DNA of 64,000 nucleotides, taken from Amycolatopsis acididurans (GTDB lineage Bacteria; Actinomycetota; Actinomycetes; Mycobacteriales; Pseudonocardiaceae). Location: contig NZ_JAAXLS010000002.1 in assembly GCF_012328925.1 (NCBI RefSeq), positions 434,001-498,000 of the forward strand. Direction: 5' to 3'. Below the pieces are notes generated by a model, which worked only from the letters and a program-made list of their open reading frames with translations, ran no database searches and was not told where the DNA came from. Positions 10,240-18,874 of the stretch are shown in pieces. The translations under genes were made by a program, and so were the position numbers. Within the stretch, counting starts at the first letter, position 1, and each line of letters opens with the position of its first letter.

Positions 10240-10717
10240 TCAGCCCGCGGCTTCGGCTGCGTCCAGCGCGGCCAGCAGAGCCTGGACCGGGATCCGGCCC
10301 CCCCGCGACGAGCTGCCCGCCGGTGCGGCGCAGTGCGCGTGCCAGCGGTGCCGCCCACACGTTCTCGTAGACAAGGACGGCCGCCGTGGTCCCCGGGGCG
10401 AGCACCTTGGCCGCCTCGTCGAGGTCGTCGCCTCCGAGCAGCCCCGACCTCGCACCGACGAACAGCGACAGTGCGGGTTGCGCGTCGGCGCCGAGGTCCT
10501 CGATGGCCAGCCGCACCAGCGTGCCGCCGGCTTCGATCCGGACGAACTCGAGATCGATGATCCGGATGATGCCGCGGTCCACCAGGTCGAGCAGCAGCGG
10601 CAGCCCTTCGCCCCGCAGCCCCTCGTCCGGGAACTCGATCACGAGGAAGTCCACCGGGCCCATCTCGTCGAGCCCGGTACTCGCCGCCATGGCGGAGGTC
10701 GTGTCAGCAGCACTCAT
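10240..10717 (-). CDS. DUF6325 family protein, interrupted by a +1 frameshift in a G7 run
   Basis: From the ATG at 10717 the frame reads MSAADTTSAMAAS, then GPVDFLVIEFPDEGL, LEFVRIEAGG and ALRRTGGQLVAGG, typical of DUF6325 proteins of about 155 residues. At 10298-10304 (seven C on the plus strand) the frame is lost. Removing one G restores GGRIPVQALLAALDAAEAAG and a stop at 10240, the expected family C-terminus. Without the correction the frame continues about 180 bases into the SHOCT gene with meaningless Arg/Pro-rich text. Either a sequencing error, a recent mutation, or slippage in the homopolymer explains it. Function unknown; it sits between SulP and SHOCT. Confidence 0.75.
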
Positions 10718-10747
10718 CGCCGCCTCCGTGATCCGTTGATGGGAGAG

Positions 10748-12508
10748 TCACCGAGCATCACCCCGGGACGCGTCCGGGTCCTCGCCCGGTACGGGTGAGG
10801 TGACGCGCGTTTCGCCGTCATGTGCCGCGAACGCGGCGACGGCCGCCCCGGTCGTCGGAAAGAAGTGCCCGGAGGCGATCGTGCGCGTCAACTCGTAGCG
10901 GTCGAGCTTGCCCCGGACCGGGTCCTTCAGCTCGGCGAACACCAGGCTGATCCCGCGTTCGTCGAGTTCCCGGTCGAGGTCTTCGAGCACGTCGGCGGCG
11001 GTGGTGTCGACGTCGGTCATCGGCTCGGCGGCGACGACGATCCACACCGGTGGCGGGTCGGCGGCCGCGATCTTCCTGATCTCGTCGCGAAAGGTCTTGG
11101 CATTGGCGAAAAACAGCGGCGCGTCGAACCGGTACAAAACGAGTCCGGGCACGCGATGCGCGGCCGGGTAGGACGCGATGTCGTGATATCCGGGCAGCCC
11201 GGGCACCTCGCCGAGTATCGCCTGGTACGGCCGCCACGCGCGGCGGAAGACGTTGAGGATCGACAAACCGACCGCGATGGCGATCCCGGGAAGCACACCC
11301 AGCAACGCGACCCCGAGGAAAGCGGCGATCGCCAGCAGGAATTCCATTTTCCGTTGCCGCCAGAGCCGTACGGTGCCGGAAATGTCGGCCAGCGAAAGCG
11401 CCGCGGTGATCACGACCGCCGCCAGTGCGGGCTGCGGCAGGTTTCGGAACAACCCCGGCAGGAGCACGATCATCAGCGTGATCAGTACGGCGCCGACCAC
11501 GCCGGTGAGCTGCGACTTCGCTCCCGACTGGTGAGCGACTGCCGTGCGTGATCCACTGGTACTGACAGGGAAACCTTGGAACAGCCCGGCGGCGAGGTTC
11601 GCGACACCGATGCCGGCCATCTCCCTGTTCCCGTCGAGCTCCTGCCCCGTCCGGGCCGCGAAGGCGCTCGCCGTCGAGATCGTGTCGGCCAGCGACACAA
11701 GCGCGATGCCCAGCGCGCCGGCGGCCAGTAGCCCCACATCGGACAGCCCGACATGTGGGACGGTCAGGGGCGGAAACCCCTGGGGTAGCACGCCTACGAG
11801 CTCGACCCCGCGCTCGCCGAGCCCGAACACGGATACGCCGGCGATCGCCAGCACGACCATCACGAGCACCGCGGGCACCTTCGGCAGCACACGCCGCAGC
11901 ACGACGATGAGCGCGACCCCGATCAGACCGACCGCGGCGGCGGCGCCCACAGCCTGCCCGCCGGCCAGCCCGCGGACGAATGCCACGCACTCTGCCGATA
12001 GTGCGTCCGCGTCGACCTTGAAGCCGAACAGCTTGGGCAGCTGCCCGACCACAATGGTCAGCGCGAGACCGTTGAGGTAGCCGATCATCGTCGGCTTGGA
12101 CACCAGATCCGCGATGAACCCCAGCTTCCCCGCGGCGGCGACGATCAGGACCGCACCGGTCATCAACGCGAGCATCGACGCGAGCGCCACCGCGCGTCCG
12201 GCGTCTCCACCCGAGCCCACGAGCGGGAGGATTGTCGCCGCGATCATCGGCCCGAGCGAGGAGTCCGGTCCAAGGACGAGAACCCGCGAAGGACCGAATA
12301 CCGCGTAGCCCAGCAGGCACAGGATCGAGGTGTACAGGCCGGTGATGGCCGGCAGGCCCGCGAGTTCGGCGTAGGCCATGCCCTGCGGCACCAGCAGGGT
12401 CGTCAACACGACGCCGGCCACGAGGTCTCTGGCCAGCCAGCGGCGCTGGTACGTCCGCACCTGGCGAAGTCCGGGCAGCAGACGTTGGACCCTGCCCGTT
12501 GCGGTCAT
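10748..12508 (-). CDS. SulP/SLC26 family anion transporter with STAS domain
   Basis: A 586-residue SulP transporter. The N-terminal part has the family signature DLVAGVVLTTLLVPQGMAYAELAGLP followed by about a dozen helices (GLYTSILCLLGYAVFGPSR, LGPDSSLGPMIAA). The C-terminal STAS domain (about residues 430-550) is recognised by LVLYRFDAPLFFANAKTF and the DVDTTAADVLEDL segment. SulP proteins carry sulfate, bicarbonate or other anions, often with H+ or Na+; the substrate is not readable. The ATG at 12508 has GGAGGA seven bases upstream, so the upstream in-frame start at 12559 is rejected. First gene of the leftward operon. Confidence 0.92.
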   Translation of the reverse strand: MTATGRVQRLLPGLRQVRTYQRRWLARDLVAGVVLTTLLVPQGMAYAELAGLPAITGLYTSILCLLGYAVFGPSRVLVLGPDSSLGPMIAATILPLVGSGGDAGRAVALASMLALMTGAVLIVAAAGKLGFIADLVSKPTMIGYLNGLALTIVVGQLPKLFGFKVDADALSAECVAFVRGLAGGQAVGAAAAVGLIGVALIVVLRRVLPKVPAVLVMVVLAIAGVSVFGLGERGVELVGVLPQGFPPLTVPHVGLSDVGLLAAGALGIALVSLADTISTASAFAARTGQELDGNREMAGIGVANLAAGLFQGFPVSTSGSRTAVAHQSGAKSQLTGVVGAVLITLMIVLLPGLFRNLPQPALAAVVITAALSLADISGTVRLWRQRKMEFLLAIAAFLGVALLGVLPGIAIAVGLSILNVFRRAWRPYQAILGEVPGLPGYHDIASYPAAHRVPGLVLYRFDAPLFFANAKTFRDEIRKIAAADPPPVWIVVAAEPMTDVDTTAADVLEDLDRELDERGISLVFAELKDPVRGKLDRYELTRTIASGHFFPTTGAAVAAFAAHDGETRVTSPVPGEDPDASRGDAR

Positions 12509-12628
12509 GTCTTCCTCCAGCCACCCGGGGCGGGCGAAGACGTTCGCCCGCCGGACCACCCTCAGCGGTCCTGACCCCCCGGCGCTTCGCCCGGATCGTG
12601 CGAGGCTTCGCGACCGCGATCACCGGGT

Positions 12629-13486
12629 TCAGCGCGTTGTGGCGTGGTTTCGCGCTTCGTGCAGCAGCTGTGCGGTGCGGTGCGCCGCAACGAGGTGTTC
12701 CTCGCCGTTGGTGACGAGCGCCCGGACGACGGGGTCGTCAGGGCCGCGCCGGGCTCGGATCTCCGCAAGCCGCTGACCGAGTTGGACGGGCTCGCCGTCC
12801 GGGTTGGTGGTCAGGTCGCAGTACCAGAGTGCGTCGCGAACGGGCCCTTCGGCGTCGGTGAATTCGGCCAGTTGCTCGACGAATCCTCGGATCTGGGCGG
12901 TGGCGGAGGCTCCGGCATGGTGCGCGACCAGAGCGCACAGCCGGAGAGGTGCGTGCAGGTGTTGCAGGTAGCGGGCGCCGTCGAGCTGGTGTATCCCGGT
13001 ATCGATCAGGTCTCGGGCATAACCGATGTCGTGCAGCCATGCGGCGGCGATCAGGGTCTCGCCGTCCTCGCGGGGTAGTAGGCGCGCGATCGGCCCGGCA
13101 CGGCTGGCGACGCCCTGGGTGTGGGCCCAGCGGCGCGGCAGCTCGTCCGCGAGCAGTCGTTTGGCCGTGAACCATGCCCACGTGCGCAACGACTTTTCCG
13201 CGCTGTAGGTGGGACATCCGTCGTCCAGCGGCACAATGGACCGAGCCGATCCGTTCGAGGGGCGATCCCCGGGAAGGGCGGCCAGCTGTGCCCGGGCAGC
13301 GCGTTCCACGAGGATCGGCACAAACGTCTGCACCCGGGCATCGGCGAAACGGGAGTGCGCCTGCCGGACGCACGCTGTCACAAGCTCACGCGGGAGCTGA
13401 TTCTGCTCGCGAGCGAGCCGAGCCTCGATCTGGCGGATCTGCGCATCCTGGTGCGTCCGCTCGAGATCCTCCGGGTGCGCGGTCAT
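12629..13486 (-). CDS. HD-domain protein with N-terminal three-helix-bundle domain
   Basis: A 285-residue protein. Residues about 10-75 (IRQIEARLAREQNQLPRELV to the AARAQLA region) match the small actinobacterial three-helix-bundle dimerisation domain, usually found as a separate protein of about 70 residues. Residues about 100-250 are an HD domain: RRWAHTQGVASRA supplies the first His, and AAAWLHDIGYA the HD pair, followed by LRLCALVAHHAGA. HD domains coordinate metals and typically hydrolyse phosphomonoesters or phosphodiesters. ATG 13486 is chosen; a GTG nine codons upstream is possible. It is divergent from the CYTH-CHAD gene. The substrate is unknown. Confidence 0.8.
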   Translation of the reverse strand: MTAHPEDLERTHQDAQIRQIEARLAREQNQLPRELVTACVRQAHSRFADARVQTFVPILVERAARAQLAALPGDRPSNGSARSIVPLDDGCPTYSAEKSLRTWAWFTAKRLLADELPRRWAHTQGVASRAGPIARLLPREDGETLIAAAWLHDIGYARDLIDTGIHQLDGARYLQHLHAPLRLCALVAHHAGASATAQIRGFVEQLAEFTDAEGPVRDALWYCDLTTNPDGEPVQLGQRLAEIRARRGPDDPVVRALVTNGEEHLVAAHRTAQLLHEARNHATTR

Positions 13487-13612
13487 CGTCTCGTCACCTA
13501 CCTCCCCATTCACGGCTCGAGGATCCCTCCGTTCCGGCCCGCACTGACAGGGCCGTTCGACCCAGGTCGGCGGACCTCCGTCGCCGGCCGGCGGCAGTTG
13601 TGCCGGTCGGAA

Positions 13613-13624
13613 GGACCATGGTCC
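13613..13624. promoter_or_regulatory. 12-bp palindrome GGACCATGGTCC
   Basis: A perfect palindrome in the divergent gap between the HD gene (start 13486, leftward) and the CYTH-CHAD gene (rightward). The flanks extend it loosely. The shape recalls DevR/DosR-type boxes seen near PPK2 and stress-protein genes in actinobacteria, but a single site is weak evidence. Confidence 0.3.
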
Positions 13625-13684
13625 GGCGTGAAGCGGGCCGTTCGGCCACTGACGTCCGGCGCCACCGCTCGTAGGGTTGCGGAT

Positions 13685-15205
13685 GTGTGGGAAGAGGAAC
13701 TGAAATCCTCGGTGAACGATGAGTTCGCCCTACCTGAGCTGGCCCCGCTCACACCCCGCGGCGGCGCGGTGACCCGAGCGGGCACCCGCCGGTTGTCGGC
13801 GACCTACTACGACTCCACCGATTTACGGCTGGCCCGGTCCGGTGTGACGTTGCGCCACCGCACCGGCGAGGACGGCCCGCCCTGGCAACTGAAGCTTCCG
13901 ACCGCGACCGCGAACGTGCGCGACGAGCTGACAGCGGCCGGCGCGGCCGCCGTGCCCCCACGGGAACTGACCCGGCTGGTCACCGGATGGCTGCGCACCG
14001 CCGCGCTGGTTCCGGTGGTGTCCCTGCAGACCATTCGTGAGGTGTGGGAGGTTCGCGATCGGACCGGCGAGACACTGGTCGAACTGGTCGACGACACCGT
14101 CACGGTCCGCGACGGTCGCGAGGCCGTCGCGGCGTTCCGCGAGCTGGAGGTCGAACGCAAGGCAGGCGGTGATGCCGCCACCACGGTCATGCGACGAGCC
14201 GCGACGCTGCTCACCGAGGCCGGCGCCACCGGCGGCGAGTTCGTGCCCAAGGCGGTCCGGGCGCTCGGCCCACGGGCGCTGGAGCCACCCGACATCACCC
14301 CGCCCGGCCCACTTCCCCACCGGCCGACCGGCGGCGAGGTCGTCACACACGCGCTGCGCCGAACCGTGGCTCGCCTGATCGACTACGACGTGCGGGTGCG
14401 GCGGGGCGAGCCGGACGCCGTGCACCAGATGCGGGTGTGTTGCCGCCGGCTGCGCAGCGACCTGCGGGTCTTCGCGCCTTTGATCGACCCCGGGTTCGCC
14501 GCTCCGATCATCGAGAGCGTCCGCTGGCTGGGCCGTGTCCTGGGCGGCCCCCGGGATGCCGAGGTGCTGCACGCCCGGCTGCACCGCACTGCGGACGCCG
14601 ATCCCTTGGCCCCACTGGACCAGCAGGCCGTCACCGTCCTGGACACCGACCTGACCGGGCGGGACCGACGCGCACTGCACGCGCTGGCCGGAGCCATGGA
14701 CACCCGCCGCTACGCCGAGATCCTCGACACCCTCATCGACGCGGCCCGGAATCCCCGGCTCACGGCACGGGCACACCGTCGCGCCACTCGCACGCTGCCG
14801 CGCCGGGTCGCCAAAGCCTTCCACAACCTGCAAGCCGCCGCGCGGCTGAAGCCCCTCGACCCCGACGAATCCTGGCACATGGCTCGTATCCAGGCCAAAC
14901 GCGCCCGCTACGCGGCTGAAGCCGTCGCGCCCGCGATCGGCCGAGACGCGAACCGGCTGGCGAACGCCATCGCCAAGGTCCAGGACGTCCTCGGCGACCA
15001 TCACGATGCCGTCATCGCCGCCGGGCATTGGGCCGAGCTCGCCGAGCGGCACCCGGACGACCCGGCCGTGGTGCTCACCTGCGGCCGGCTCATCGAACGC
15101 GAACGCGCCGCCGCGCGCGCCAACCGAGCCCAGTTCGACCACGCCTGGGCCCGGGCCACCAGGCCCAAGCTCACCCGCTGGCTGAAAGCCGACGATCGAC
15201 ACTAG
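13685..15205 (+). CDS. CYTH and CHAD domain-containing protein
   Basis: A 506-residue protein. An N-terminal CYTH (triphosphate tunnel) domain of about 200 residues begins with EEELKSSV (the ExExK-type strand), followed by RRLSATYYDSTDLRLARSGVTLRHR, LKLP, and EVERKAGG near its end. A CHAD domain (about residues 225-500) follows with HQMRVCCRRLRSDLRVF and AKRARYAAEAVAP, carrying the conserved His and basic residues that bind polyphosphate. CYTH-CHAD proteins are associated with polyphosphate granules or triphosphate hydrolysis, which fits the nearby PPK2. Start is uncertain: GTG 13685 puts the CYTH motif at the extreme N-terminus, while GTG 13628 would add 19 residues. Confidence 0.88.
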   Translation: MWEEELKSSVNDEFALPELAPLTPRGGAVTRAGTRRLSATYYDSTDLRLARSGVTLRHRTGEDGPPWQLKLPTATANVRDELTAAGAAAVPPRELTRLVTGWLRTAALVPVVSLQTIREVWEVRDRTGETLVELVDDTVTVRDGREAVAAFRELEVERKAGGDAATTVMRRAATLLTEAGATGGEFVPKAVRALGPRALEPPDITPPGPLPHRPTGGEVVTHALRRTVARLIDYDVRVRRGEPDAVHQMRVCCRRLRSDLRVFAPLIDPGFAAPIIESVRWLGRVLGGPRDAEVLHARLHRTADADPLAPLDQQAVTVLDTDLTGRDRRALHALAGAMDTRRYAEILDTLIDAARNPRLTARAHRRATRTLPRRVAKAFHNLQAAARLKPLDPDESWHMARIQAKRARYAAEAVAPAIGRDANRLANAIAKVQDVLGDHHDAVIAAGHWAELAERHPDDPAVVLTCGRLIERERAAARANRAQFDHAWARATRPKLTRWLKADDRH

Positions 15206-15282
15206 GGCTGCGGGATCTGGCACGCGAATACGTCACCGGCCGCACGCGTCGGCGGACCAGCCCTGTGCGGCCGCCGCTCGGC

Positions 15283-16332
15283 TCAAGCGGCCAGAGCGGC
15301 GACCTGCCCGCTCCTGGGCAGCATCCGTGTGCGGCCGGCTCGGGCGAGCCCGATCGCCGCGCCGATGCCGACGTTGACGCCCGGGCTGAAGAGGCGGAAC
15401 AACAGGACCGCGGCCAGCGCGGCCTGCGCTGGGCTGCCGTGGGCCACCAGTGCCGCGGTCATGGCGGCTTCGGTGATCCCGAGCCCCGCCGGCGTCAACG
15501 AAACCTGACTCGCGGCCACCCCGGCCACGTAGGCGGTGACGACCGCCGCCAGTGACGGTATCGGTGTGCCGACCGCGACCAGGCACAGTGCCAGACACGC
15601 GATGTCCGCACCCCGATCGGCCAGCGACCAGCCCAGCGCCGCGGCCTGCCGGGAACCCGGCAGCCGGATGCCGGCCAGCCCGCTCACCACCGAACTCACC
15701 GCATCGCCGCCCAGGCTCGCCGGGCGTCGCCGGAGTCCGTTGATCCGGGCCACGCACCACCGGGCGATCGCGGCGACAACGCCGGGATGGCGCACGACCC
15801 ACCGGGCCAGCACGACCAGCGCGACCACCACCCCCAACTCCACGACACTGGCCGCCGCTGAACCGGCCGCGCTACCCACGAACGTCAGGGCCGCCACGCT
15901 GACCAGCGCCATCATCGCGGTCGACAACAGTCCGGCGGCCGTCAGGGCGAGTCCGATACGAGCGGCAGTGACACCGCGGGCGCGCAGCTGCCGGTAGACG
16001 TAGGCCGTACCGAGGGCGGAACCGCCTGGCAGGCCGCCACTGATCGCCGCACCGACATAGGTGACCGCGACGTGGTCGCGCAACCCCGGCGGCGAAGCAC
16101 CCGCCGCGGCGAGCATCACGCGCTGCAACTGCGCGGTCCCGAGCAACGAGAGCGCCTCGAGCGCGAGTGCCGTCGCGGCCCAGAACGGGTTCACCGACCT
16201 GAGCGTCGCCGGCACCTGCGAGACCGTCGGCCATCCGGCCACCAGCAACGCCACAACCGCGGCAGTCAGCAATGCCGCGACCACGATCCGAAGGAGGCGC
16301 CGTTTGCCCGCGGGCACAGGAGAGGTGGACAC
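15283..16332 (-). CDS. Flippase-like / lysylphosphatidylglycerol synthase TM-region protein
   Basis: An integral membrane protein of about 349 residues with 7-8 predicted helices, of the LPG-synthase TM / UPF0104 type. Diagnostic stretches are VAVTYVGAAISGGLPGGSALGTAYVYRQL near the middle and SQVSLTPAGLGITEAAMTAAL towards the end; both are family hallmarks. The soluble acyltransferase domain of MprF is absent, so lysyl transfer is not predicted; transport or flipping of a lipid or glycolipid is the usual proposal. Start is uncertain: GTG 16332 precedes the first helix closely, and in-frame GTG/ATG codons lie at 16341 and 16482 without clear ribosome sites. Confidence 0.8.
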   Translation of the reverse strand: MSTSPVPAGKRRLLRIVVAALLTAAVVALLVAGWPTVSQVPATLRSVNPFWAATALALEALSLLGTAQLQRVMLAAAGASPPGLRDHVAVTYVGAAISGGLPGGSALGTAYVYRQLRARGVTAARIGLALTAAGLLSTAMMALVSVAALTFVGSAAGSAAASVVELGVVVALVVLARWVVRHPGVVAAIARWCVARINGLRRRPASLGGDAVSSVVSGLAGIRLPGSRQAAALGWSLADRGADIACLALCLVAVGTPIPSLAAVVTAYVAGVAASQVSLTPAGLGITEAAMTAALVAHGSPAQAALAAVLLFRLFSPGVNVGIGAAIGLARAGRTRMLPRSGQVAALAA

Positions 16333-16627
16333 GGGATACACGATCTCGCGCCCCGCTGTCGCTCCCCTGAGGATTCCCTGTGGCCATCCTGTGTATACAG
16401 CCGCGCGAACCCGGCCGGCTCCGCCGACGGCCCCGGCTGGATGCCGTCCCAGGATGCGTCTCCGAATTTCGGGACGCGCCACGCCCGGACCGCCACGCAG
16501 TCAATGCCACGCTCACCCAGCCGTTCCACAATGGACGTCCCGAAGGAGTGAACACCACCGTCGTCGTATCGGCCGCGGTCTCAGCGGGCCGGCGTCACAC
16601 CTTCTGACGTTCCCATATGCTCGTTTC

Positions 16628-17263
16628 GTGGTCGCCAAGTCGGACTCGATCGTGAAGGTGCTGCGTGCGGAAATCATCGACGGCACGATTCCCGCAGGCA
16701 CACGGCTGAAGGAGGAGGCCATCGCCTCCCGCTTCGGCGTCTCGCGCGTCCCGATCCGGGAAGCCTTGTTGCAGCTCGAGAGCGAAGGCTTCATCAACAC
16801 CGAGAAATACAAGGGCGCGACCGTCTCGGCCCGCTCACAGCGCGATGTCGTCGAGCTGATGCAGATCCGGCGCGGCCTGGAAGTCCTCGCCGCCACACTC
16901 GCCGCCGAGGCGCGCGGCGGCGACCAGGCCGACAATCTCCGGGCGGTCGTGCTGCGCGGGCGCCGGACAGGCGAGTCCGGAGCCGTGGACCAGCTCCCCT
17001 CGCTGATCCTCGAGTTCCACGAGATCGTCGCTCGCGCGTCCGGCAATGCCGAACTCGTCCGCATGCTCGACGGGCTGCTCCGCCGGATCGCGTGGGGCTT
17101 CGAACTCGAGATCGAGGACCGCATCGACGCGTCGTGGGCCGATCATGCCGCGATCGCCACCGCGATCCTCGGCGGGTCCCCGGTGCAGGCGGGCTACCTC
17201 ATGGGCGAGCACATTCTCAAGGACGAGCAGATCTACCGGCGACACGCCACCATGACTGCTTAG
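16628..17263 (+). CDS. GntR-family regulator, FCD (FadR/VanR) subfamily
   Basis: A 211-residue regulator. The N-terminal winged helix shows LRAEIIDGTIPAGTRLKEEAIASRFGVSRVPIREALLQLESEGF (about residues 8-55, read in parts), the classic GntR signature. The C-terminal all-helical FCD domain includes LMQIRRGLEVLAATLAA, FHEIVARASGN and ADHAAIATAILGG, with the His and Asp residues that bind a metal and acidic effectors. GTG 16628 is chosen because the domain starts immediately after it. Two near-identical GTATAC palindromes lie just downstream, before the MFS gene it probably controls. Confidence 0.88.
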   Translation: MVAKSDSIVKVLRAEIIDGTIPAGTRLKEEAIASRFGVSRVPIREALLQLESEGFINTEKYKGATVSARSQRDVVELMQIRRGLEVLAATLAAEARGGDQADNLRAVVLRGRRTGESGAVDQLPSLILEFHEIVARASGNAELVRMLDGLLRRIAWGFELEIEDRIDASWADHAAIATAILGGSPVQAGYLMGEHILKDEQIYRRHATMTA

Positions 17264-17275
17264 TTCGTATACGAA
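17264..17275. promoter_or_regulatory. GntR operator candidate TTCGTATACGAA
   Basis: A perfect 12-bp palindrome directly after the GntR stop codon. The core TnGTATACnA fits the T-n-GT...AC-n-A form of FCD-type GntR operators. A related site lies 74 bases further, and a third GTATAC (within 16391-16400) precedes the regulator gene. Confidence 0.55.
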
Positions 17276-17295
17276 AAGATCTTCCAGAGCGTCTC

Positions 17296-17307
17296 GTTCA
17301 CGTGAAC
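17296..17307. promoter_or_regulatory. Palindrome GTTCACGTGAAC
   Basis: A perfect 12-bp inverted repeat between the two GTATAC sites in the 160-base gap before the MFS gene. It is unlike the GntR core, so a second regulator could bind here; it may also be chance. Confidence 0.3.
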
Positions 17308-17337
17308 GGCACGACAAGAAACGTCCCGGCAACATAG

Positions 17338-17349
17338 GTCGTATACAAA
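17338..17349. promoter_or_regulatory. Second GntR operator candidate (GTCGTATACAAA)
   Basis: Shares nine of twelve bases, including the GTATAC core, with the site at 17264-17275. It lies 76 bases before the MFS start codon at 17425, where repression would act. Confidence 0.5.
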
Positions 17350-17424
17350 ACTGGTGTTCGCTGCATGGCCGCCTCTCCCCCTCCCCTCGGTCGAGGGGAC
17401 ACCGCCGATGTGGAGCCCAGTCCC

Positions 17425-18852
17425 ATGACCTCGAATCACACTCCGGAGCGCACCGGCTCCGGCACCCTCGCCCACCACCTTGACCGGATCGGATTCAGCC
17501 GCGCCCAGTTCTGGGTGCTCATGCTGATCCTCGCCGGAATGTTCTTCGACACCCTCGAACAGAACTCCGTCGGCGCGATGGGAGCAAACCTCAAACTCTC
17601 GCTCGGCGTGACCGACAACCAGCTGACCGCGATCAACACCGCGACAGTGATCGGCGGGCTCGTCGGCAGGCTGGCCGGCGGGTGGTTCGCCGACCGGTAC
17701 GGCCGTCGCGCCGCACTGTCGGTGAACCTCCTGATCTACAGCCTCGGTGGCCTGCTCAGCGCGGTCGCCGTGAACTACGACATGATGCTGGCCAGCCGCT
17801 TCGTCGTGGGTATCGGGCTGGGCGGTGAGTTCACGATCGGCATCGCGATGCTCGCCGAGATGGTCGCCACCCGGTATCGGGGCGCGCTGGTCGCGACGCT
17901 CAACATCGGTTCCGGCGGCGTCGGCAACTTCCTGTCCTACGGGTTGTTCTTCCTGCTCCTCGGCCCGCTCGCGCCCGCGCTCGGCGGTGACCACCGGGTG
18001 TGGCGCTGGACCTTCCTGTTCCTCGCCGTCCCCGCGCTGCTCGTCGTCGTCTATCGGCGCCGCCTCCCGGAGTCGCCGCGATTCCTGCTGACGAAAGGAC
18101 GCGTCGACGAGGCCAACCGCTCGCTGGCGATCCTGGCGTCACACTCTCTCAAACACACGACCAGGACGCTGGCCGGTGGTCCGCTGACCGTGGCGGACGT
18201 GCCGGACCGGCAGCTCAAATCCTCGCCCGCAGCCGTGTTCGCCCGCTCCGTGCTGCCCCGCACGCTCTCGATCGGCGCCGCGTCCTGGATGGCTTTCGGC
18301 GCGCAAGTCACGCTCAACTTCCTGATGCCGACCCTGCTCGTGGAGCGCGGCTATTCCATTTCGGACAGCTTGCTCTTCACGATGATCATGAACATCGGGT
18401 CGCTGCTCGGCGCCTGTGCCGCCGCCTGGCTGGCCGGACGCGTCGGCCGTCGCGGCACCGTGGGTGGCGCGGGTGTACTCGGCTGCCTCACCGCCGCCGC
18501 GTTCGCGGCGTTCGGGCACTCGACGGTACTGATCCTCGTTCTCGGCGCCACGTTCCAGTTATTCACCATGATCACCAACACCACGCTCGCGGTCTGGTCG
18601 CCCGAGCTCTACCCGACCGCGATTCGCGCGAACGGCACCTCGATCGTCAACGGCATCGGCAACATCGCCGGCGCGGTCATGCCGTTCCTCGCCGTCGCCC
18701 TCTTCGGCGCGTTCGGCCTCGCCGGAGTCTTCGGCATGGTCGCGGTGATGTACGCCCTGCTCGTGCTGGCCTCGCGGTTCGCGCCCGAGACGCGCGCCCG
18801 GACGCTGGAGCAGATCAACGAGGACTCCGCGGCACCCGCCCCTGTCGCCTGA
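17425..18852 (+). CDS. MFS transporter, aromatic-acid/sugar-porter-like (paralogue 1)
   Basis: A 475-residue permease with 12 predicted helices. Seen: the helix-2/3 loop GRLAGGWFADRYGRRAAL (the MFS A-motif GxxADRxGRR), the helix-4 RFVVGIGLGGEFTIG, the central LPESPRFLLTKGR, and SPELYPTAIRANGTSIVNG near helix 10, a combination typical of aromatic-acid and sugar-porter-type H+ symporters. ATG 17425 has GGAG nine bases upstream; an in-frame ATG 20 codons earlier has no ribosome site. It is strongly similar along its length to the MFS gene at 20736. The two permeases enclose genes for small-molecule processing, so uptake of one substrate family or of substrate and product is likely. Confidence 0.9.
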   Translation: MTSNHTPERTGSGTLAHHLDRIGFSRAQFWVLMLILAGMFFDTLEQNSVGAMGANLKLSLGVTDNQLTAINTATVIGGLVGRLAGGWFADRYGRRAALSVNLLIYSLGGLLSAVAVNYDMMLASRFVVGIGLGGEFTIGIAMLAEMVATRYRGALVATLNIGSGGVGNFLSYGLFFLLLGPLAPALGGDHRVWRWTFLFLAVPALLVVVYRRRLPESPRFLLTKGRVDEANRSLAILASHSLKHTTRTLAGGPLTVADVPDRQLKSSPAAVFARSVLPRTLSIGAASWMAFGAQVTLNFLMPTLLVERGYSISDSLLFTMIMNIGSLLGACAAAWLAGRVGRRGTVGGAGVLGCLTAAAFAAFGHSTVLILVLGATFQLFTMITNTTLAVWSPELYPTAIRANGTSIVNGIGNIAGAVMPFLAVALFGAFGLAGVFGMVAVMYALLVLASRFAPETRARTLEQINEDSAAPAPVA

Positions 18853-18874
18853 CACACGAAACGGAGCACGACCC

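Noticed and set aside
10031..10717. A 228-residue continuous frame for the DUF6325 gene
   Set aside because: Its last 80 codons are Arg/Pro/Gly-rich nonsense that overlaps the SHOCT gene, whereas the shifted frame gives the family C-terminus.
16266..16529. An 87-residue minus-strand frame before the GntR gene
   Set aside because: It overlaps the flippase gene start, has no family match or ribosome site, and becomes low-complexity; not listed.
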